A stretch of 24,604 nucleotides of DNA from positions 1 to 24,604 of the forward strand of contig DGVT01000058.1 in NCBI GenBank assembly GCA_002395965.1. The letters are read 5' to 3'. The position numbers and the translations under genes were made by a program. Shown here piece after piece: positions 22,942 to 24,604 of this stretch (the first letter of the stretch is position 1; every line of letters starts with the position of its first letter). The DNA is from Porphyromonadaceae bacterium UBA4277. Lineage in GTDB: Bacteria > Bacteroidota > Bacteroidia > Bacteroidales > Muribaculaceae. The notes under the pieces are model-generated. The model was not told the DNA's origin and did not search any database. It saw nothing but the letters and a program-made list of their open reading frames with translations.

Positions 22942-23304
22942 CTAATTTGATTCTTGACTTTTCCGTCCGGTTTTTGTTATGGCCGATAATATTTTAATCA
23001 ACTCACGAGAATCTGGAACAATTGATTTGTATTGATTTTCAGTAATATAATTAGTCTTATAAAGAATATCGAGCCAATATTCTGTTTCATTTGCCTCTTT
23101 TAAGGCTACGTAAATTTTATGAATAAAATCGACACTGCTCTCTGAATATTTTGCCTCGGCTATATTTGCTCCTATTGATGTTCCAGAACGAAGAAGCTGT
23201 TTGCTCATAACATATTCTTTTTTGTCATTTAGATATCGGCAAAGATTGACTATTCTGACACTGAAATCGCGCGATTTAGCTTCTTTCACATCTAAATTAT
23301 TCAT
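22942..23304 (-). CDS. Four-helix bundle protein (S23 / 23S rRNA intervening-sequence family)
   Basis: 120 residues from the ATG at 23304; a GTG five codons upstream is a less likely start. The protein shows the S23 pattern: an N-terminal 'F..RIV.LC..L' helix, then LLRSGTSIGANIAEA (about 38-52), then SSVDFIHKIYVALKEANETEYWL and a final basic helix. Members form pentameric four-helix bundles and were first found in intervening sequences of 23S rRNA genes. Many Bacteroidetes carry them as orphan chromosomal genes of unknown function. No rRNA is present here. The gene is visibly more AT-rich than panC and panD and is bordered by short repeats, suggesting later insertion. Confidence 0.88.
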   Translation of the reverse strand: MNNLDVKEAKSRDFSVRIVNLCRYLNDKKEYVMSKQLLRSGTSIGANIAEAKYSESSVDFIHKIYVALKEANETEYWLDILYKTNYITENQYKSIVPDSRELIKILSAITKTGRKSQESN

Positions 23305-23334
23305 GACAACATTCAACACAAGCTGTCTCTTGCT

Positions 23335-23366
23335 ACTTAATACTTTCTACTTATTACTTAACACTT
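23335..23366. repeat. Degenerate aagta-type repeat between panC and the S23-type gene
   Basis: On the minus strand this reads as reiterations of (tt)aagta(g/at)aa, for example ttaagtaataagtagaaag. It begins at the panC stop codon (23358-23360) and shares a 10-bp core in inverted orientation with the tandem repeat at 22907-22930. Confidence 0.6.
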
Positions 23367-24209
23367 TTTACAATAGGTTATATTATCTATTTCGCGCACA
23401 TCACCGCAATACACCGTAATACAGCCCACCACATAGTCGCTGTCGTCCCAGTTTTTGAGGGGTTGCAGTGTGTTTCCGTCGCAGATGCTGAAATATTCCA
23501 CATCCATCTCAGGATAGGCATTGATAGTGGCCACCACCCAGTCGTGAGTCTGTTCCAGGGTGTGGTCCTCGGCAAAACGCAGGCTTTCCTTTAGTGTGCG
23601 ATAGATGGCCGGCGCCACTTTTCTCACCACCGGTGTGAGACGCACGTTGCGACTGCTCTTTGCCAGCCCGTCGTCTTCGCGCACACAAGGGCACTGAATA
23701 ATGTCGAGCTTGAAGCCTAATTGCTTTGCCATGGCACGAATCACGGCAATCTGCTGGAAATCCTTCTCACCAAAGTAGGCACGATCAGGCTCCACCATCA
23801 TGAAGAGCTTGCTCACTATCTGGCACACCCCATTGAAGTGCCCGGGACGCATAGCGCCTTCCATCACCTCGGCTACGGGACCCAGGTGAAACACGCGGGT
23901 ATCGGGCTCGGGATAGACATCTTCCACCGTGGGCATGAACGCAACATCCACACCGCAAGCCTCAAGCATAGCAGCATCGGCCTCGGCTGTGCGCGGATAG
24001 GTGCGCAAGTCATCGGCATTATTAAACTGCGTGGGATTGAGGAACACACTCACCACCACCATGTCGTTCTCGCGACGAGCTCGCTCCACGAGCGACTTGT
24101 GACCCTCATGCAAAGCGCCCATGGTAGGCACTAATCCAACCGACTTTCCACTCTCACGTGCTTCACGCACTGCCTGCTTTAGCAGGTCAACCTTACTGAT
24201 AATTTTCAT
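23358..24209 (-). CDS. panC: Pantothenate synthetase (pantoate-beta-alanine ligase)
   Basis: PanC condenses pantoate with beta-alanine using ATP, via pantoyl-adenylate, to form pantothenate, the precursor that CoaD later acts on. The 283 residues match the family. Motifs are the nucleotide-binding VPTMGALHEGH (27-37), SVFLNPTQF (54-62), PGHFNGV with the Met/Arg before it, YFGEKDFQQ, and the KMSKS-like KSSRN. The C-terminus reads EIDNI followed by YCKKC, and the stop codon coincides with the start of an AT-rich repeat, so the last residues may have been changed by the repeat. It has a good promoter 20-50 bp upstream and is probably cotranscribed with the S23-type gene and panD. Confidence 0.96.
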   Translation of the reverse strand: MKIISKVDLLKQAVREARESGKSVGLVPTMGALHEGHKSLVERARRENDMVVVSVFLNPTQFNNADDLRTYPRTAEADAAMLEACGVDVAFMPTVEDVYPEPDTRVFHLGPVAEVMEGAMRPGHFNGVCQIVSKLFMMVEPDRAYFGEKDFQQIAVIRAMAKQLGFKLDIIQCPCVREDDGLAKSSRNVRLTPVVRKVAPAIYRTLKESLRFAEDHTLEQTHDWVVATINAYPEMDVEYFSICDGNTLQPLKNWDDSDYVVGCITVYCGDVREIDNITYCKKC

Positions 24210-24228
24210 TTCTATTAAAAATAACGTG

Positions 24229-24260
24229 CGAAGTTAGTGCAAACCTATCGAAAATGCAAA
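24229..24260 (-). promoter_or_regulatory. Promoter of panC
   Basis: On the minus strand, TTTG (24257-24260), a 20-bp spacer and TAACTTCG (24229-24236, one mismatch to TAnnTTTG) fit the Bacteroidetes promoter. The predicted leader is about 14 nt. Confidence 0.7.
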
Positions 24261-24286
24261 GATTTACCTTTATTTTTCCAAAACGT

Positions 24287-24366
24287 CACATAATTTTGCA
24301 TTTCGCAGCCACACGGGTTCACATGTCCACAACTTGCAAATTATGTGCCAACACGCAAACCGTGTG
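24287..24366. other. Two interleaved dyads upstream of the panC promoter
   Basis: Arms cacataattttgca (24287-24300) and tgcaaattatgtg (24335-24347) are inverted copies with one extra T. Arms cacacgggtt (24310-24319) and aaccgtgtg (24358-24366) are inverted copies with one extra G. The order A-B-A'-B' cannot form two simple hairpins at once but could form a pseudoknot, or be paired protein sites. No ORF is evident here. Confidence 0.4.
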
Positions 24367-24408
24367 AAACCAGAAAGCAAGGCTATACTGAGCCTACAAA
24401 CAAATCGC

Positions 24409-24441
24409 CGGGCACTACCAAGCAATGCTTGGCAATACCCG
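24409..24441 (-). terminator. Terminator-like hairpin for a gene to the right of the window
   Basis: The core ccaagca-a-tgcttgg (24418-24432) is extended by outer arms that pair, with G-U pairs, only in minus-strand RNA, giving a stem of about 16 bp. A T-rich tgtttgt stretch follows on the minus strand. A gene on the minus strand beyond the right edge would be the source; it is not visible. Confidence 0.45.
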
Positions 24442-24464
24442 ACCAATTCAAAATCATGAATGAT

Positions 24465-24572
24465 GAATTAAGAATGGTGAATTAAGAATGGTGAATTACT
24501 CAGGCGTCAGCCCGCTTGTTTACTCGTTTACTTGTCTGCTTGTTTACTAAAAACGCTCGTTTACTCGTCTGC
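24465..24572. repeat. 14-bp tandem repeat followed by a tgtttact-type degenerate repeat
   Basis: The unit gaattaagaatggt occurs twice in tandem with a further partial unit (24465-24498). From about 24514 to 24572 the motif (c/t)tcgtttact or cttgtttact recurs four times with gtctgc between. Such simple interspersed repeats are common in Bacteroidales intergenic DNA. No gene is seen to the right edge. Confidence 0.7.
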
Positions 24573-24604
24573 TAAATTATTGCATTGCGCACTTGTAGCT
24601 CGTA

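Noticed and set aside
22942..23304. 23S rRNA intervening sequence
   Set aside because: The S23 protein is present, but no rRNA sequence surrounds it.

Overview
The window looks like a chromosomal segment of a gut-type Bacteroidales bacterium, perhaps Muribaculaceae or Prevotellaceae; the family-level placement is an inference. Supporting signs are the parE-coaD-S41 protease order, promoters of the TTTG/GTTG - 19-20 bp - TAnnTTTG type, the lack of clear Shine-Dalgarno sites, secreted C10 peptidases with C-terminal dockerin-like repeats, and Bacteroidales-style short intergenic repeats. No tRNA, rRNA, CRISPR array, complete insertion sequence or prophage was seen.

Left part, + strand (1-5616): the 3' portion of an ATPase/PD-(D/E)XK nuclease-like protein, then a tightly overlapping housekeeping operon: topoisomerase IV subunit B, CoaD (coenzyme A synthesis) and a periplasmic S41 C-terminal processing protease. 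A repeat-rich 380-bp stretch follows, holding a MITE-like element with 20-bp terminal inverted repeats and a 17-bp perfect hairpin that is partly duplicated on the other side of it.

Middle part, - strand (6000-17426): four secreted multidomain proteases in tandem, three of the C10 (streptopain/SpeB) family and one M6 (immune inhibitor A-like) metalloprotease. All end in a two-repeat dockerin-like calcium-binding domain. They share Ig-like and fibronectin III-like stalk modules, and some FN3 domains are split by an inserted beta-rich module that occurs both in a C10 and in the M6 protein. The three C10 genes have near-identical promoters and about 115-nt leaders, and hairpin terminators of one sequence family lie at the gene junctions. 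Two C10 genes share a 125-bp tract without a single difference. Together this looks like an actively duplicating and recombining exoprotease locus, and it is the most interesting part of the window.

Right part, - strand (17607-24209): a CapA-like metallophosphatase and an SGNH hydrolase in an overlapping pair, then folD (one-carbon metabolism), ffh (signal recognition particle), panD and panC (pantothenate synthesis, the same CoA pathway as coaD). An AT-rich four-helix-bundle (S23-type) gene with flanking short repeats sits between panC and panD. The last 395 bases have no gene; they hold the panC promoter, dyads, a terminator-like hairpin and tandem repeats.
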